64,000 bases of DNA from Pseudomonas sp. ANT_H4 (GCF_008369295.1 NZ_VOBG01000020.1:32291-96290), one strand, 5' to 3'. Shown: positions 54,621-63,714, numbered from the stretch's first letter. The notes: a model not told the origin generated them from the sequence alone. A program made the numbers and translations.

Positions 54621-55760
54621 TCAGGCCTTGGTCGGCAGCACGTCGTTGGCAATCATTTCGCCAAACGGTCCGGTGAGGTTGGTGATGCCGCGCCCGGCTA
54701 GGCTGGCGTAGGGCTCCGGCAGCAGCGGGAACACCAGTTCGGCGAAACGGTAGGCCTCTTCCAGATGGGGGTAGCCGGAGAAGATGAAGCTTTCGATCCC
54801 CAGGTCGGCGTATTCCTTGATCCGTTCAGCCACCTGCTGCGGGTTGCCCACCAGGGCCGTACCGGCTCCGCCCCTTACCAGGCCTACACCGGCCCACAGG
54901 TTGGGGGCGATTTCCAGGTTGTCGCGACGTCCGTCGTGCAGGGCGGCCATGCGCCGCTGGCCTTCGGAGTCGAAGCGCGAAAAGGATTTTTGCGCGGCGG
55001 CGATGGTTTCATCGCTGATGTGTTCGATCAGTTTGGCGGCGGCTTTCCAGGCGTCTTCTTCGGTTTCGCGCACGATCACATGCAGGCGAATGCCGAACTT
55101 GACCGTACGCCCGTGGCGGGCTGCGCGTTCACGTACATCGGCGAGCTTTTCGGCGACTGCGGCCGGTGGTTCGCCCCAGGTCAGGTACACGTCCACCTGT
55201 TCGGCAGCGAGGTCGTGGGCGGCGTCGGAAGAACCGCCGAAGTACAGGGGTGGATAGGGTTTTTGCACCGGCGGATAGAGGGCCTTGGCGTTCTGGACCC
55301 GTAGGTGTTTGCCTTCGAAGTCCACGGATTCGCCCTGCAACACGCGACGCCAGATCCTGAGGAACTCGTCGGTCACTTCATAGCGTTCGCTGTGATCGAG
55401 GAAGCTGCCGTCGCCACGGTTTTCGTCAGGATCGCCGCCGGTCACTACGTTGATCAATAGGCGGCCATTGGAGAGGCGATCGAGGGTTGCGGCCATACGC
55501 GCGGAAACGGTGGGCGAGATGATTCCCGGACGAATCGCCACCAGGTAGCGCAGGCGCTCGGTCAAGGGCACCAGCGCCGAGGCGATCACCCAGGAGTCTT
55601 CGCAGGAGCGGCCGGTGGGTATCAGTACGCCGTGGTAACCGAGATTGTCGGCGGCCTGGGCCACTTGTTTCAGATAATTGAGGGTGACCGGGCGGGCGCC
55701 TTGGGTGGTGCCCAGGTAATGACCGTCGCCGTGTGTGGGAAGAAACCAGAAAACATCCAT
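54621..55760 (-). CDS. msuD: FMNH2-dependent alkane/methanesulfonate monooxygenase MsuD
   Basis: The 379-residue luciferase-like flavin monooxygenase matches SsuD/MsuD throughout: FWFLPTHGDGHYLGT, GVLIPTGRSCEDSW, RMAATLDRLSNGRLLINVVT, PPLYFGGSSDAAHDLAAEQV and NLWAGVGLVRGGAGTALVG. It cleaves the C-S bond of (methane)sulfonate to release sulfite. The msu context favours MsuD over SsuD. AGGA precedes the ATG, and the gene starts nine bases after msuE. Confidence 0.92.
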   Translation of the reverse strand: MDVFWFLPTHGDGHYLGTTQGARPVTLNYLKQVAQAADNLGYHGVLIPTGRSCEDSWVIASALVPLTERLRYLVAIRPGIISPTVSARMAATLDRLSNGRLLINVVTGGDPDENRGDGSFLDHSERYEVTDEFLRIWRRVLQGESVDFEGKHLRVQNAKALYPPVQKPYPPLYFGGSSDAAHDLAAEQVDVYLTWGEPPAAVAEKLADVRERAARHGRTVKFGIRLHVIVRETEEDAWKAAAKLIEHISDETIAAAQKSFSRFDSEGQRRMAALHDGRRDNLEIAPNLWAGVGLVRGGAGTALVGNPQQVAERIKEYADLGIESFIFSGYPHLEEAYRFAELVFPLLPEPYASLAGRGITNLTGPFGEMIANDVLPTKA

Positions 55761-55769
55761 GACAAATCC

Positions 55770-56333
55770 TTAAGCGATTTTCAGCAAAGCGGTGGGGTGC
55801 GCGCCAAACAACGGCGCCGCGCGATCTGCAGCAAGGCGAATGCGGGCCTTCAAGGGCTCACTGGTTATTTGGTAGTCGGTGAAGTCGGCCTCGGTGGCGT
55901 AGACGCCAATGGGTAAGGTCAGGGCCTGGAAGAAACTGAACAGTGGCCGCAACTGGTGATCGAGCATCAGCGCATGACGGTCGCTGCCGCCGGTAGCCGC
56001 CAGCAATACCGGTGTGTTGATCAGGGCGTTGAGGTCTATCAGGTCGAACAGGTGCTTGAGCAGGCCGGGGTAGGAGCCGCGATAGACCGGCGCTGCGACG
56101 ATCAGCAGGTCGGCCTGTTCGATGGCGCGCAACTGGGCTTCGATCTCTGCCGGCAACTCCGGCCGCGACAGCGCACTGCCAAGGGGGCGTGCGATGTCGC
56201 CCAGTTCGATCAGATGGCTCTCGATCGGCAGTTGGGTGGCCAGTTCGGCCAGTAGCGCTTGGGTCAGCACCAGCGTGCGAGAGGGGCGCCAGGTACCGCC
56301 GGAGAGGGCAACGACATTCAGGGGGCTCGACAT
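55770..56333 (-). CDS. msuE: NAD(P)H-dependent FMN reductase MsuE
   Basis: The ATG at 56333 has an AAGGAA site and gives 187 codons with stop; the frame to 56411 is rejected because the sigma-54 promoter lies inside it. The flavodoxin-like fold shows VVALSGGTWRPSRT for FMN phosphate binding and ADLLIVAAPVYRGSYPGLLK. It supplies FMNH2 to MsuD and MsuC. It heads the msuEDC-sfnR operon. Confidence 0.92.
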   Translation of the reverse strand: MSSPLNVVALSGGTWRPSRTLVLTQALLAELATQLPIESHLIELGDIARPLGSALSRPELPAEIEAQLRAIEQADLLIVAAPVYRGSYPGLLKHLFDLIDLNALINTPVLLAATGGSDRHALMLDHQLRPLFSFFQALTLPIGVYATEADFTDYQITSEPLKARIRLAADRAAPLFGAHPTALLKIA

Positions 56334-56387
56334 GGACAGTTCCTTTTTCAACAGTGGCTCAGTGCGATGAGTGAGTGACAGAGGTGG

Positions 56388-56403
56388 AGCAAGAGCTGTA
56401 CCA
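56388..56403 (-). promoter_or_regulatory. Sigma-54 promoter of msuEDC-sfnR
   Basis: On the minus strand TGGTACAGCTCTTGCT matches TGGCACG-N4-TTGCW at all but two fixed positions, with correct -24/-12 spacing and about 45 bases of leader before msuE. This fits activation by SfnR-type proteins. Confidence 0.8.
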
Positions 56404-56485
56404 ATCAGCAAAGTTGTTGATTTGCGAGGGATCTGGGCTACCTGTTGAAGCGTGACGATGTTGTCTGGCTGCTGTTTTGTTGAAT

Positions 56486-56522
56486 GGCTGTTGCCTGATC
56501 AACAGTTGCTCTGGCAACAGCC
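56486..56522. promoter_or_regulatory. Tripartite palindrome, probable upstream activator site for msu
   Basis: GGCTGTTGCC (56486-56495) and GGCAACAGCC (56513-56522) are a perfect ten-base inverted repeat. The centre between them holds a third small palindrome CAACAGTTG, symmetrically placed. It lies about 85-120 bases upstream of the -24 element, the usual enhancer distance. The rest of 56404-56730 shows no gene. Confidence 0.65.
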
Positions 56523-56730
56523 GCGAGGCGAGGGGACATTTATAGAGGGTTGCGTTTATTCCGTAAATGAACGTATTTACATATTTATAGATCGATTTTG
56601 AATATAAGGGGTGGGCTATCCAAGGAGTGTTAATGCCGATAGCAACTATCACGGGGGATGATTTTTCACGGTGCGTGGCCGGGAGTAGCCTGTGTCCATT
56701 GCCTACCGCCCGATTCGCAGGACCTTCGCC

Positions 56731-57000
56731 ATGAACCGTTTTCTCGCCACTTTCTTGTTGCTCATCTGCTCCGTCCTTGCCGGTTGCGCGACTCATTCCA
56801 CGCCCGAGCTGCGACCTTATTCAGCCGAAGAGAGCAAGCAATTGGCGATGGAGGCGCTGAATCGCCGGGGTTTGTCGTTTGACGAATACCAACAGAAGAA
56901 AGCCGAACTGACTGCCCAGCCACAGAAGCCGTTTGGCTTTGATCGTCAGGGAGAGATGAACGCCGAACGCAGAGGGATGTTGCAGGGTCGTCCCAGCTGA
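56731..57000 (+). CDS. Small lipoprotein of unknown function
   Basis: From the ATG at 56731 (AGGACC site) the protein has 89 residues with a lipoprotein signal peptide ending in LAGC (Cys near residue 18). The mature part is short and polar (SAEESKQLAMEALNRRGLSF) without a known domain. It is followed by a terminator and stands alone. Confidence 0.78.
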   Translation: MNRFLATFLLLICSVLAGCATHSTPELRPYSAEESKQLAMEALNRRGLSFDEYQQKKAELTAQPQKPFGFDRQGEMNAERRGMLQGRPS

Positions 57001-57020
57001 GTTTGCAGCTTGGCCCACAG

Positions 57021-57056
57021 AGCCCGAGGTTTCGTTCAGAAGCTTCGGGCTTTTTG
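57021..57056 (+). terminator. Rho-independent terminator after small lipoprotein gene
   Basis: AGCCCGAGG pairs with CTTCGGGCT at eight of nine positions and is followed by TTTTTGTTTT. Confidence 0.82.
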
Positions 57057-57233
57057 TTTTCCATCCCTTTCGCCGAGCCTGTTAAGCTGGATTTCAGGAG
57101 CGTTCCTACGCACTTTTAAATAAAGTGGTCTTTCTTTAACGGCATCCGATCAGGTAAACCTGACGATCTCTTTTCTGATCGCTGCCCCTGAGACGCTGAA
57201 TCTCGGGAACATGCTCTGCGAGTCTTTAACGTC

Positions 57234-58394
57234 ATGAATAAACGTCCTCTGTATTTCGATTACGCCGCCACCACCCCGGTGGATGAGCGAGTCATCCAGG
57301 TCATGGTCGAGTGCCTGGGTTACAACGCCAATTTCGGCAACCCTGCGTCCAGTTCCCATGCGTTTGGCCAACAGGCTCGGCAAACGGTTGAGCAGGCGCG
57401 GCGCCAGGTAGCCGAATTGGTCGGCGCCCAGGCTGAGCAGATTGTCTGGACCTCCGGTGCCACTGAGTCCAACAACCTCGCGCTCAAGGGCGTGGCCCAG
57501 GCGCGGGGTGTGGCCGGTGGGCACATCATTACCAGCCAGATCGAACACAAGGCGACCCTCGACACCGCACGTCAGTTACAGGAAGCCGGCATCGCAGTCA
57601 CCTACCTGGTGCCGGATGCCGAAGGCTTGATCAGTGTTGAAGCGGTCAGCGAAGCGCTGCGAGAAGACACCTTTCTAGTGTCGCTGATGCTGGTCAACAA
57701 CGAATTGGGTACGCTCAACGATATTCCGGCCATTGGTGCGCGGGTTCGTGAGCATGGCGCGCTGTTTCATGTGGACGCGGCGCAAGGGGCGGGTAAGGTT
57801 GCCATTGACCTGGCCCAGTGGCCGGTGGACCTGATGTCGTTTTCCGCCCACAAGCTGTATGGCCCCAAAGGTATCGGCGCTCTGTATGTCGGGCCTCGGG
57901 CCCAGCAAAAAGTGCTGGCGCAGATTCACGGCGGCGGGCATGAAGGCGGGCTACGCTCCGGTACGCTAGCGACCCATCAGATTGCCGGGATGGGCGCAGC
58001 CTTCGCACTGGCGGCAGAGTCCTTTGCAGAAGACTCGGCGGCGATTGTCGCCCTGCACCAGCGCCTGCTTGACCAACTGAATTCAATCGCTGGCGTGCGA
58101 TTGAATGGCAGCGTCACTCAACGTATTCCACACACCCTTAGCCTGACGTTCAGCGAAGGCGAGTTCAATTCCGCTGCGTTGAGCGCCGGTATCGCCTTTT
58201 CGGCTACCTCGGCGTGTAACTCAGCGAGCAATGCGCCGTCCTACGTGCTATTGGCCTTGGGCCATGATGCTCGCAGCGCAGGTCGTACTATTCGCCTGAG
58301 TCTTGGGCGTTTTACCACCGAGCAGGATATCGATCAGGCAGTTCAACTAATCAAGACCTCGCTGGCCAGTGCGCCGGCCTTTTGGGCGGTTTGA
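57234..58394 (+). CDS. Cysteine desulfurase-like class V aminotransferase (NifS/IscS family)
   Basis: The 386-residue PLP enzyme shows YFDYAATTPVDERV, TSGATESNNLALKG, QIEHKATLD, the PLP Lys in SFSAHKLYGPKGIG and a mobile-loop Cys in SATSACNSASNAPS. These are features of group I cysteine desulfurases. No isc partner genes are near, so it is a second desulfurase or a related C-S lyase. The ribosome binding site is weak. A small hairpin (TCAGGT/ACCTGA, 57150-57163) lies in the leader. Confidence 0.85.
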   Translation: MNKRPLYFDYAATTPVDERVIQVMVECLGYNANFGNPASSSHAFGQQARQTVEQARRQVAELVGAQAEQIVWTSGATESNNLALKGVAQARGVAGGHIITSQIEHKATLDTARQLQEAGIAVTYLVPDAEGLISVEAVSEALREDTFLVSLMLVNNELGTLNDIPAIGARVREHGALFHVDAAQGAGKVAIDLAQWPVDLMSFSAHKLYGPKGIGALYVGPRAQQKVLAQIHGGGHEGGLRSGTLATHQIAGMGAAFALAAESFAEDSAAIVALHQRLLDQLNSIAGVRLNGSVTQRIPHTLSLTFSEGEFNSAALSAGIAFSATSACNSASNAPSYVLLALGHDARSAGRTIRLSLGRFTTEQDIDQAVQLIKTSLASAPAFWAV

Positions 58395-58444
58395 TCCAAT
58401 CATTCGCAACCCATAACAATTATTAGTGGTTAGCAGGAGACACA

Positions 58445-60253
58445 ATGAGTACGCAGCCTTTGACCCATGGAACGGTTCCCCAGCGCCTGGCGCGCACCCG
58501 CGAGTTGATGAGCCGGGAGGGGATTCACGCCCTGCTGGTGCCTTCGGCCGACCCGCATCTGTCCGAATACCTGCCGGGTTACTGGCAGGGGCGCCAGTGG
58601 TTATCGGGTTTCCATGGTTCGGTGGGGACGCTGATTGTTACCGCTGACTTCGCGGGTGTCTGGGCCGACAGCCGCTACTGGGAACAGGCGACCAAGGAGC
58701 TCAAGGGCAGTGGTATCGAGTTGGTGAAACTGCTACCGGGGCAGTCCGGGCCGCTGGAATGGCTGGCCGAACAAACCCCTGAAGGTAGCGTAGTCGCGGT
58801 CGACGGTGCGGTGATGGCGGTTGCTTCGGCCCGCACATTGGGTACCAAGTTGGCGGACCGTGGCGCTCGGCTGCGTACCGACATCGACCTGTTGAGTGAA
58901 GTCTGGCAAGACCGTCCGGCCTTGCCGAATCAGCCGATCTATCAGCACTTGCCGCCGCAGGCTACGGTCAGCCGTGGCGAGAAACTTGCTGCGCTGCGGG
59001 CAAGCTTGAAGGAGAAGGGCGCCGACTGGCATTTCATCGCCACCTTGGACGACATCGCCTGGCTGTTCAACTTGCGCGGAGCTGATGTCTCCTTCAACCC
59101 GGTGTTCGTCTCCTTTGCCTTGATCGGTCAGCAGCAGGCGACACTGTTTGTTGCCTTGAGCAAAGTCGATGCCCAACTGCGCGCCGTACTGGAGCAGGAT
59201 GGCGTAACCCTGCGTGACTACAGCGAGGTGGCCGCAGCCTTGGGTGAGGTGCCAGCCGGTGCCAGCCTGCAAGTCGACCCGGCGCGGGTGACTGCGGGGT
59301 TGCTGGAGAACCTGGGCAGCGGCGTCAAACTGATTGAAGGGCTCAACCCGACTACCTTGGCCAAGTCCCGCAAGAGCCTGGCCGACGCCGAGCATATTCG
59401 CCAGGCCATGGAGCAGGATGGCGCGGCCTTGTGCGAATTTTTCGCCTGGCTGGACAACGCGTTGGGTCGTGAGCGCATCACCGAGCTGACCATCGACGAA
59501 CACCTGACTGCTGCCCGTACCCGCCGGCCGGGTTATGTGTCGTTGAGCTTCAACACCATTGCTGCGTTCAATGCTAATGGCGCCATGCCGCATTACCACG
59601 CCACTGAAGAAGAGCATGCGCTGATCGAAGGCGATGGCCTGCTGCTGATCGACTCAGGTGGCCAGTATCTCGGCGGCACCACCGACATTACGCGAATGGT
59701 ACCAATCGGTACGCCAAGCGAAGAGCAAAAACGCGACTGCACGCGGGTGCTAAAGGGCGTGATTGCCTTGTCTCGCGCTCAATTCCCCAAGGGCATCCTG
59801 TCACCGCTGTTGGACGCCATCGCCCGAGCGCCGATCTGGGCTGAAGGCGTGGATTACGGTCACGGCACCGGTCACGGCGTCGGTTATTTCCTCAATGTCC
59901 ATGAAGGCCCGCAAGTGATCGCCTATCAGGCCGCCGCCGCGCCGCAAACAGCCATGCAGCCGGGGATGATCACTTCCATTGAACCGGGAACCTATCGGCC
60001 GGGCCGTTGGGGTGTACGCATCGAGAACCTGGTGTTGAACCGTGAAGCGGCCAAGACCGAGTTTGGCGAGTTTCTCAAGTTTGAGACCTTGACCTTGTGT
60101 CCGATCGACACACGTTGCCTGGTGCCGTCGTTGCTGACGACTGAGGAGTGCCAGTGGTTCAACGACTACCATGCACAGGTGCGTGAGCGTTTGAGCCCGT
60201 TGCTCAGTGGTGCGGCGCTGGAGTGGTTGCAGGTGCGCACGGCGGCTATTTAA
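58445..60253 (+). CDS. Xaa-Pro aminopeptidase (M24B, APP1-like)
   Basis: The 602-residue protein has two creatinase-like N-terminal domains (about 10-300) and an M24 catalytic domain (about 310-540) with metal ligands in LLLIDSGGQYLGGTTDITR, DYGHGTGHGVGYFLNVHEGP and TSIEPGTYRPG-RWGVRIEN, followed by a C-terminal extension. Length fits the three-domain cytosolic Xaa-Pro aminopeptidase P type, which removes N-terminal residues before proline. An AGGAGA site precedes the ATG. Confidence 0.93.
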   Translation: MSTQPLTHGTVPQRLARTRELMSREGIHALLVPSADPHLSEYLPGYWQGRQWLSGFHGSVGTLIVTADFAGVWADSRYWEQATKELKGSGIELVKLLPGQSGPLEWLAEQTPEGSVVAVDGAVMAVASARTLGTKLADRGARLRTDIDLLSEVWQDRPALPNQPIYQHLPPQATVSRGEKLAALRASLKEKGADWHFIATLDDIAWLFNLRGADVSFNPVFVSFALIGQQQATLFVALSKVDAQLRAVLEQDGVTLRDYSEVAAALGEVPAGASLQVDPARVTAGLLENLGSGVKLIEGLNPTTLAKSRKSLADAEHIRQAMEQDGAALCEFFAWLDNALGRERITELTIDEHLTAARTRRPGYVSLSFNTIAAFNANGAMPHYHATEEEHALIEGDGLLLIDSGGQYLGGTTDITRMVPIGTPSEEQKRDCTRVLKGVIALSRAQFPKGILSPLLDAIARAPIWAEGVDYGHGTGHGVGYFLNVHEGPQVIAYQAAAAPQTAMQPGMITSIEPGTYRPGRWGVRIENLVLNREAAKTEFGEFLKFETLTLCPIDTRCLVPSLLTTEECQWFNDYHAQVRERLSPLLSGAALEWLQVRTAAI

Positions 60254-60269
60254 GGGTTTGCAGTTCGGG

Positions 60270-60320
60270 GCCTGGGTCAACGCTTTGGTCATCATAGTCG
60301 ATGACGGCTTTGGCCCAGGC
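60270..60320. other. Long composite hairpin between convergent genes
   Basis: GCCTGGGTCAA pairs with TTGGCCCAGGC (10 of 11), and inside it GTCATC pairs with GATGAC over a six-base loop. It lies between the aminopeptidase gene and the convergent isomerase gene and may end transcripts from both, though no T-run is present. Confidence 0.45.
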
Positions 60321-60347
60321 TGACTGGCGGCAGTTGGTGATCGAGCT

Positions 60348-60938
60348 TTAGCTCAGCGCTTCGCGGACAAAGTCGAGGCGATCCTGGCCGAAGAACAGTT
60401 GGCTGTCGACAAACATGCTGGGTGCGCCGAACACGCCCCGTTGGATGGCGTGTTCAGTTTTGTCCTTGAGGGCAGCTTTCACTTCATCGTCGTTGGTCAG
60501 TGCCAGCACCTTGATGGGGTCGAAGCCATGCTCGGTCAGTACTGCTGCCACTATTGCCGGATCACCCAGAGGGCGTCCATCGACCCATAGGGCTTGAAAC
60601 AGGCAGTCAATGAAGTCGATGAAGCGTTCCGGTTGGCGCATCTGAATGCCTGTGACAGCGCGCATCAGTGTCAGGGTGTTAATAGGGAAGTGTGGGTTGA
60701 ACTTGAGTGGGACATCGTAGCGCTTGGCGTAGCGCGCCAAGTCTTGAAGCATATAGCGCCCTTTGGCGGGGATAGTGACGGGAGATGCATTGCCGGTCGC
60801 TTTAAATACTCCCCCCAAGAGCATGGGCTGATACACCAATTGACTACCGGTTTCAACGCACAGCTTGGGAAGCTGGGTATAGGCCAGGTAGGTGGCGGGG
60901 CTGCCGAGATCAAAGAAGAATTCCAGGGTTTTATTCAT
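60348..60938 (-). CDS. 2-hydroxychromene-2-carboxylate isomerase-like (DsbA/kappa-GST fold)
   Basis: The ATG at 60938 gives 196 residues; the longer frame to 61166 lies inside the SDR gene. The thioredoxin-fold protein begins EFFFDLGSPATYLAYTQLP, with the Ser typical of the kappa-GST/HCCA-isomerase active site, and ends GVFGAPSMFVDSQLFFGQDR. These enzymes use glutathione in aromatic-compound breakdown, but many orthologs have unknown substrates. It is 37 bases after the SDR gene, in one operon. Confidence 0.87.
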   Translation of the reverse strand: MNKTLEFFFDLGSPATYLAYTQLPKLCVETGSQLVYQPMLLGGVFKATGNASPVTIPAKGRYMLQDLARYAKRYDVPLKFNPHFPINTLTLMRAVTGIQMRQPERFIDFIDCLFQALWVDGRPLGDPAIVAAVLTEHGFDPIKVLALTNDDEVKAALKDKTEHAIQRGVFGAPSMFVDSQLFFGQDRLDFVREALS

Positions 60939-60975
60939 GGTTTTTGGCTCGCTGCTTATTATTATGGGGGCGTGA

Positions 60976-61707
60976 TTACCACGGCTCGTTCCATGGGCGT
61001 AGATCCAGTTCGAAGGTCCAGGCGTCTCGCGGTTGACTGTGCAGGTACCAGTAGTTATCGGCAATGTGCTCGGGGTTAAGAATGCCGTCTTGATCCTTGA
61101 GTGCATACTTCTGCGGGAAGTTGTCGCGAATGAAGTCGGTGTCGATGGCGCCGTCGACCACCACATGTGCCACGTGAATATTCAAGGGGCCAAGCTCTCG
61201 CGCCATACTTTGAGCCAAGGCTCGGATTCCATGTTTGGCACCGGCGAACGCGGCGAAGCCCGCAGCACCACGTAACCCAGCGGTGGCACCGGTAAACAGA
61301 ATCGTCCCACGTTGGCGAATAGCCATCCGTTTGGCCACTTCCCGGGCATTCAGAAAGCCCGAGAAGCAGGCCATTTCCCAGATCTTGAAATACTTGCGTG
61401 CGGTTTCTTCCAGAATGCTGCAGGGCACGTTGGCGCCGATATTGAAAACAAACGCTTCAATCGGGCCTAGCTCGGTTTCGATTTGCTCGATCAGGGCGAC
61501 GACCTGTTCTTCCTTACGCGCGTCGCAGGCAAAACCGTGGGCTTCGCCGCCAGTCGATTGGATGCTTTCTACCAGTGGCTGCAGCTTGTCAGCGCTGCGT
61601 CGGGTGACACAGGCAACATAACCTTCGCGGGCAAAACGCTTGGCAATGGCGCCCCCCGTAGCATCCCCAGCGCCTACGACCAGTACGATTTTTTTATTAT
61701 CAGTCAT
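60976..61707 (-). CDS. SDR-family protein with altered active site
   Basis: The 243-residue SDR fold shows VVGAGDATGGAIA in place of the usual TGxxxGIG and NIGAN for NNAG. At the catalytic site it reads AAFAGAKHGIR, so the Tyr of Tyr-x-x-x-Lys is Phe. It is thus either a non-reductase member or uses another residue. It is divergent from the TetR gene across two operator-like palindromes and heads an operon with the isomerase gene. Confidence 0.83.
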   Translation of the reverse strand: MTDNKKIVLVVGAGDATGGAIAKRFAREGYVACVTRRSADKLQPLVESIQSTGGEAHGFACDARKEEQVVALIEQIETELGPIEAFVFNIGANVPCSILEETARKYFKIWEMACFSGFLNAREVAKRMAIRQRGTILFTGATAGLRGAAGFAAFAGAKHGIRALAQSMARELGPLNIHVAHVVVDGAIDTDFIRDNFPQKYALKDQDGILNPEHIADNYWYLHSQPRDAWTFELDLRPWNEPW

Positions 61708-61723
61708 GGCAAGTCCTTTGATA

Positions 61724-61748
61724 AACGATCGTTAACTGAACGAACGTT
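61724..61748. promoter_or_regulatory. Twin TetR operator candidates
   Basis: AACGATCGTT (61724-61733) and AACGAACGTT (61739-61748) are 15 bases apart in the gap between the SDR gene and the TetR gene. The first is a perfect palindrome, the second has one off-centre mismatch. They fit binding by the adjacent regulator. Confidence 0.75.
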
Positions 61749-61799
61749 ATGCTACGATTTGGTGGACGTCAAGGTTGTATATCTCCAGGGGGAGAAGCG

Positions 61800-62360
61800 A
61801 TGCGTTATTCGGTCAGTCACAAGCAGCAGACCAGGGAAAAGCTATTGCACAGCAGCGCCGCCCTGGCCAAGAAAGAGGGGTTCGCCAGCGTCGGTGTGGA
61901 TGGATTGATGAAGGCTATCGGTCTGAGTGGTGGGGCTTTCTACAGTCATTTTTCGTCGAAGGACGAGCTGTTCAGCTCGATTATCGAACGTGAGTTGAGC
62001 CATAGCCTTGAGCGTTTGAGTGTGGGGGACGTCCAGAGCCGTGAACGGTTGGATCGTTGCCTCAAGTTCTATTTGAGCATGGCTCATGTTGAACAGGCAG
62101 AATCGGGATGTGTATTGCCGAGCATGGGAGCAGAGATTGCTCGGTCGGATGTAGCGGTCCGTCAGCAGGCGCAGACGTGGATTTGTCGATTGCAGGCAGA
62201 CTGGGCTCGTACTCTGGAAAGCGACAGCCTGGCGTGGGCAATCCTGTCCCAGTGTGTGGGCGCCCTGGTAGTGGCAAGAATGATGGTCGACCCGCAGGTT
62301 CAGGCGCAGGTGCTTTCATCCAGCTATAAAGAGCTTAGTCAGCGAATCGCTGACAAATGA
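61800..62360 (+). CDS. TetR/AcrR-family regulator
   Basis: From the ATG at 61800 (GGGGAGAAG site) the protein has 186 residues. The HTH is at about 10-55 (REKLLHSSAALAKKEGFASV, LSGGAFYSHFSSKDELF), and a C-terminal TetR_C domain contains SGCVLPSMGAEIARS. It probably represses the divergent SDR-isomerase operon and itself. The inducer is unknown. Confidence 0.88.
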   Translation: MRYSVSHKQQTREKLLHSSAALAKKEGFASVGVDGLMKAIGLSGGAFYSHFSSKDELFSSIIERELSHSLERLSVGDVQSRERLDRCLKFYLSMAHVEQAESGCVLPSMGAEIARSDVAVRQQAQTWICRLQADWARTLESDSLAWAILSQCVGALVVARMMVDPQVQAQVLSSSYKELSQRIADK

Positions 62361-62373
62361 GCGTGTACGAAGC

Positions 62374-62658
62374 TTACTTACAGATGACGATCATGCTTCG
62401 GCTGGTGTAACCGGCAGGGTTGAGGCCGAACGGGTAGTCCCCAGGTTCCTCCTCCGCATTGTCGCCGGACTTGGCAATGAGCTTGTAGCCTTTGGTGCCG
62501 CAGGAGTTGGCTGCGCTGGTGTAACACTGCTCCCAGGAAGACGTCAGGCCAGAGCAATTGATATGTAGCCCTTTTTTTCCCCGCTTAATTTCTGTCTTGG
62601 TGGTTGCAGCGCAACCTGCAATGGCGACCACGACTAGCAATATCAAAATTCGCTTCAT
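62374..62658 (-). CDS. Small Cys-rich lipoprotein
   Basis: The ATG at 62658 has an AAGGA site; 62664 is an alternative. The 94-residue product has a lipoprotein signal peptide with IAGC and a mature part with four further Cys (INCSGLTSSWEQCYTSAANSC, final ICK), fit for disulfides. It is related to short Pseudomonas lipoproteins of unknown function. Confidence 0.75.
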   Translation of the reverse strand: MKRILILLVVVAIAGCAATTKTEIKRGKKGLHINCSGLTSSWEQCYTSAANSCGTKGYKLIAKSGDNAEEEPGDYPFGLNPAGYTSRSMIVICK

Positions 62659-62826
62659 TACCATCCTTAATAGCCGCTTCGCAGGGATGCTCGACGCTGG
62701 CTTTGCTCGCTCTCGACTGTAGCGTTCTTAATGTCCCTATTTGAAAATCTCCATGAGTGACACTGGGTTACATCCTAAACATGGCCTAATTGGGCGGCAA
62801 ATACCAGAGCAACGTTAAATCCTGAA

Positions 62827-63714
62827 TCAATCGGCGGGTACCAGTGGCTTTGATTCACTGCGCATGGTCAAGGTTGCGCCAACGGATGCCAGGATAATGC
62901 ACGCGATGGCCAGCCATTGCCCGACGGACAAGTACTCCTGAAGGAAAAATAGACCGGAGAGTGCACCGAAAGCAGGTTCGATGCTCATCAGCGTACCGAA
63001 CGTGCGGGCGGGCAGGCGGGTCAGAGCGACCATCTCCAGGGTGTATGGAAGCGCTGTGGAAAGAATGGCAACGCCTATGGCTATAGGAATTAATGAGGGT
63101 GTCAGCAGTGCCGTACCGGCATGGACTATTCCGATAGGTGCGACAAATAGCGCTGCGATCATGACGCCGAGAGCTGCAGTTTGGACGCCATTGTCCGCTC
63201 CCGCTTTTTGGCCAAACAGAATATAGAGCGCCCAGCAGATGCCAGCCCCTAAGGCATAAGCCGCGCCTGTCAGGTCGATGCTGCTACTGGTTTCGCCAAC
63301 AGGGATCAGCAGCAGGAGGCCGATGATCGCCAAGGCTATCCAGATGAAGTCGACGGCGCGTCGTGAAGCATAGATCGCTACGGCCAATGGGCCGGTGAAC
63401 TCCAGTGCCACTGCGATGCCGAGGGGAACGGTCTGCAGGGACATATAGAAGAGGAAGTTCATGCCGCCCAGAGCCATGCCGTACACGATCACCGTGCGCA
63501 GGGATTTGGCGGTGAGCTTGGCGCGCCAGGGACGCAGTATGAGCAGCATGATCACGCTGGCAAAAACCAGGCGCAGCGTCGTGGTGCCCTGGGCGCCGAT
63601 TATTGGGAACATGCTTTTGGCCAGTGAGGCACCTGATTGAATGGAGGCCATGGCGATAAGTAGCAGGCCGACCGGGAATAATGTCGAAGTCAGGCTGCGG
63701 GGGGAGGTGTTCAT
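62827..63714 (-). CDS. rhtA: RhtA-type DMT/EamA exporter
   Basis: The 295-residue protein has ten predicted helices in two EamA halves. Segments such as SIQSGASLAKSMFPIIGAQGTT-like and PLGIAVALEFTGPLAVAI, and MSIEPAFGALSGLFFLQE, match RhtA, which exports threonine and homoserine in E. coli. The substrate here may differ. A perfect 22-bp palindrome lies 63 bases upstream and may be the operator. Confidence 0.85.
   Translation of the reverse strand: MNTSPRSLTSTLFPVGLLLIAMASIQSGASLAKSMFPIIGAQGTTTLRLVFASVIMLLILRPWRAKLTAKSLRTVIVYGMALGGMNFLFYMSLQTVPLGIAVALEFTGPLAVAIYASRRAVDFIWIALAIIGLLLLIPVGETSSSIDLTGAAYALGAGICWALYILFGQKAGADNGVQTAALGVMIAALFVAPIGIVHAGTALLTPSLIPIAIGVAILSTALPYTLEMVALTRLPARTFGTLMSIEPAFGALSGLFFLQEYLSVGQWLAIACIILASVGATLTMRSESKPLVPAD

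Noticed and set aside
53362..55760. Assignment of the sulfonate genes as ssuEADCB
   Set aside because: No ABC transporter genes accompany them, and msuC plus sfnR with a sigma-54 promoter identify the msu operon.
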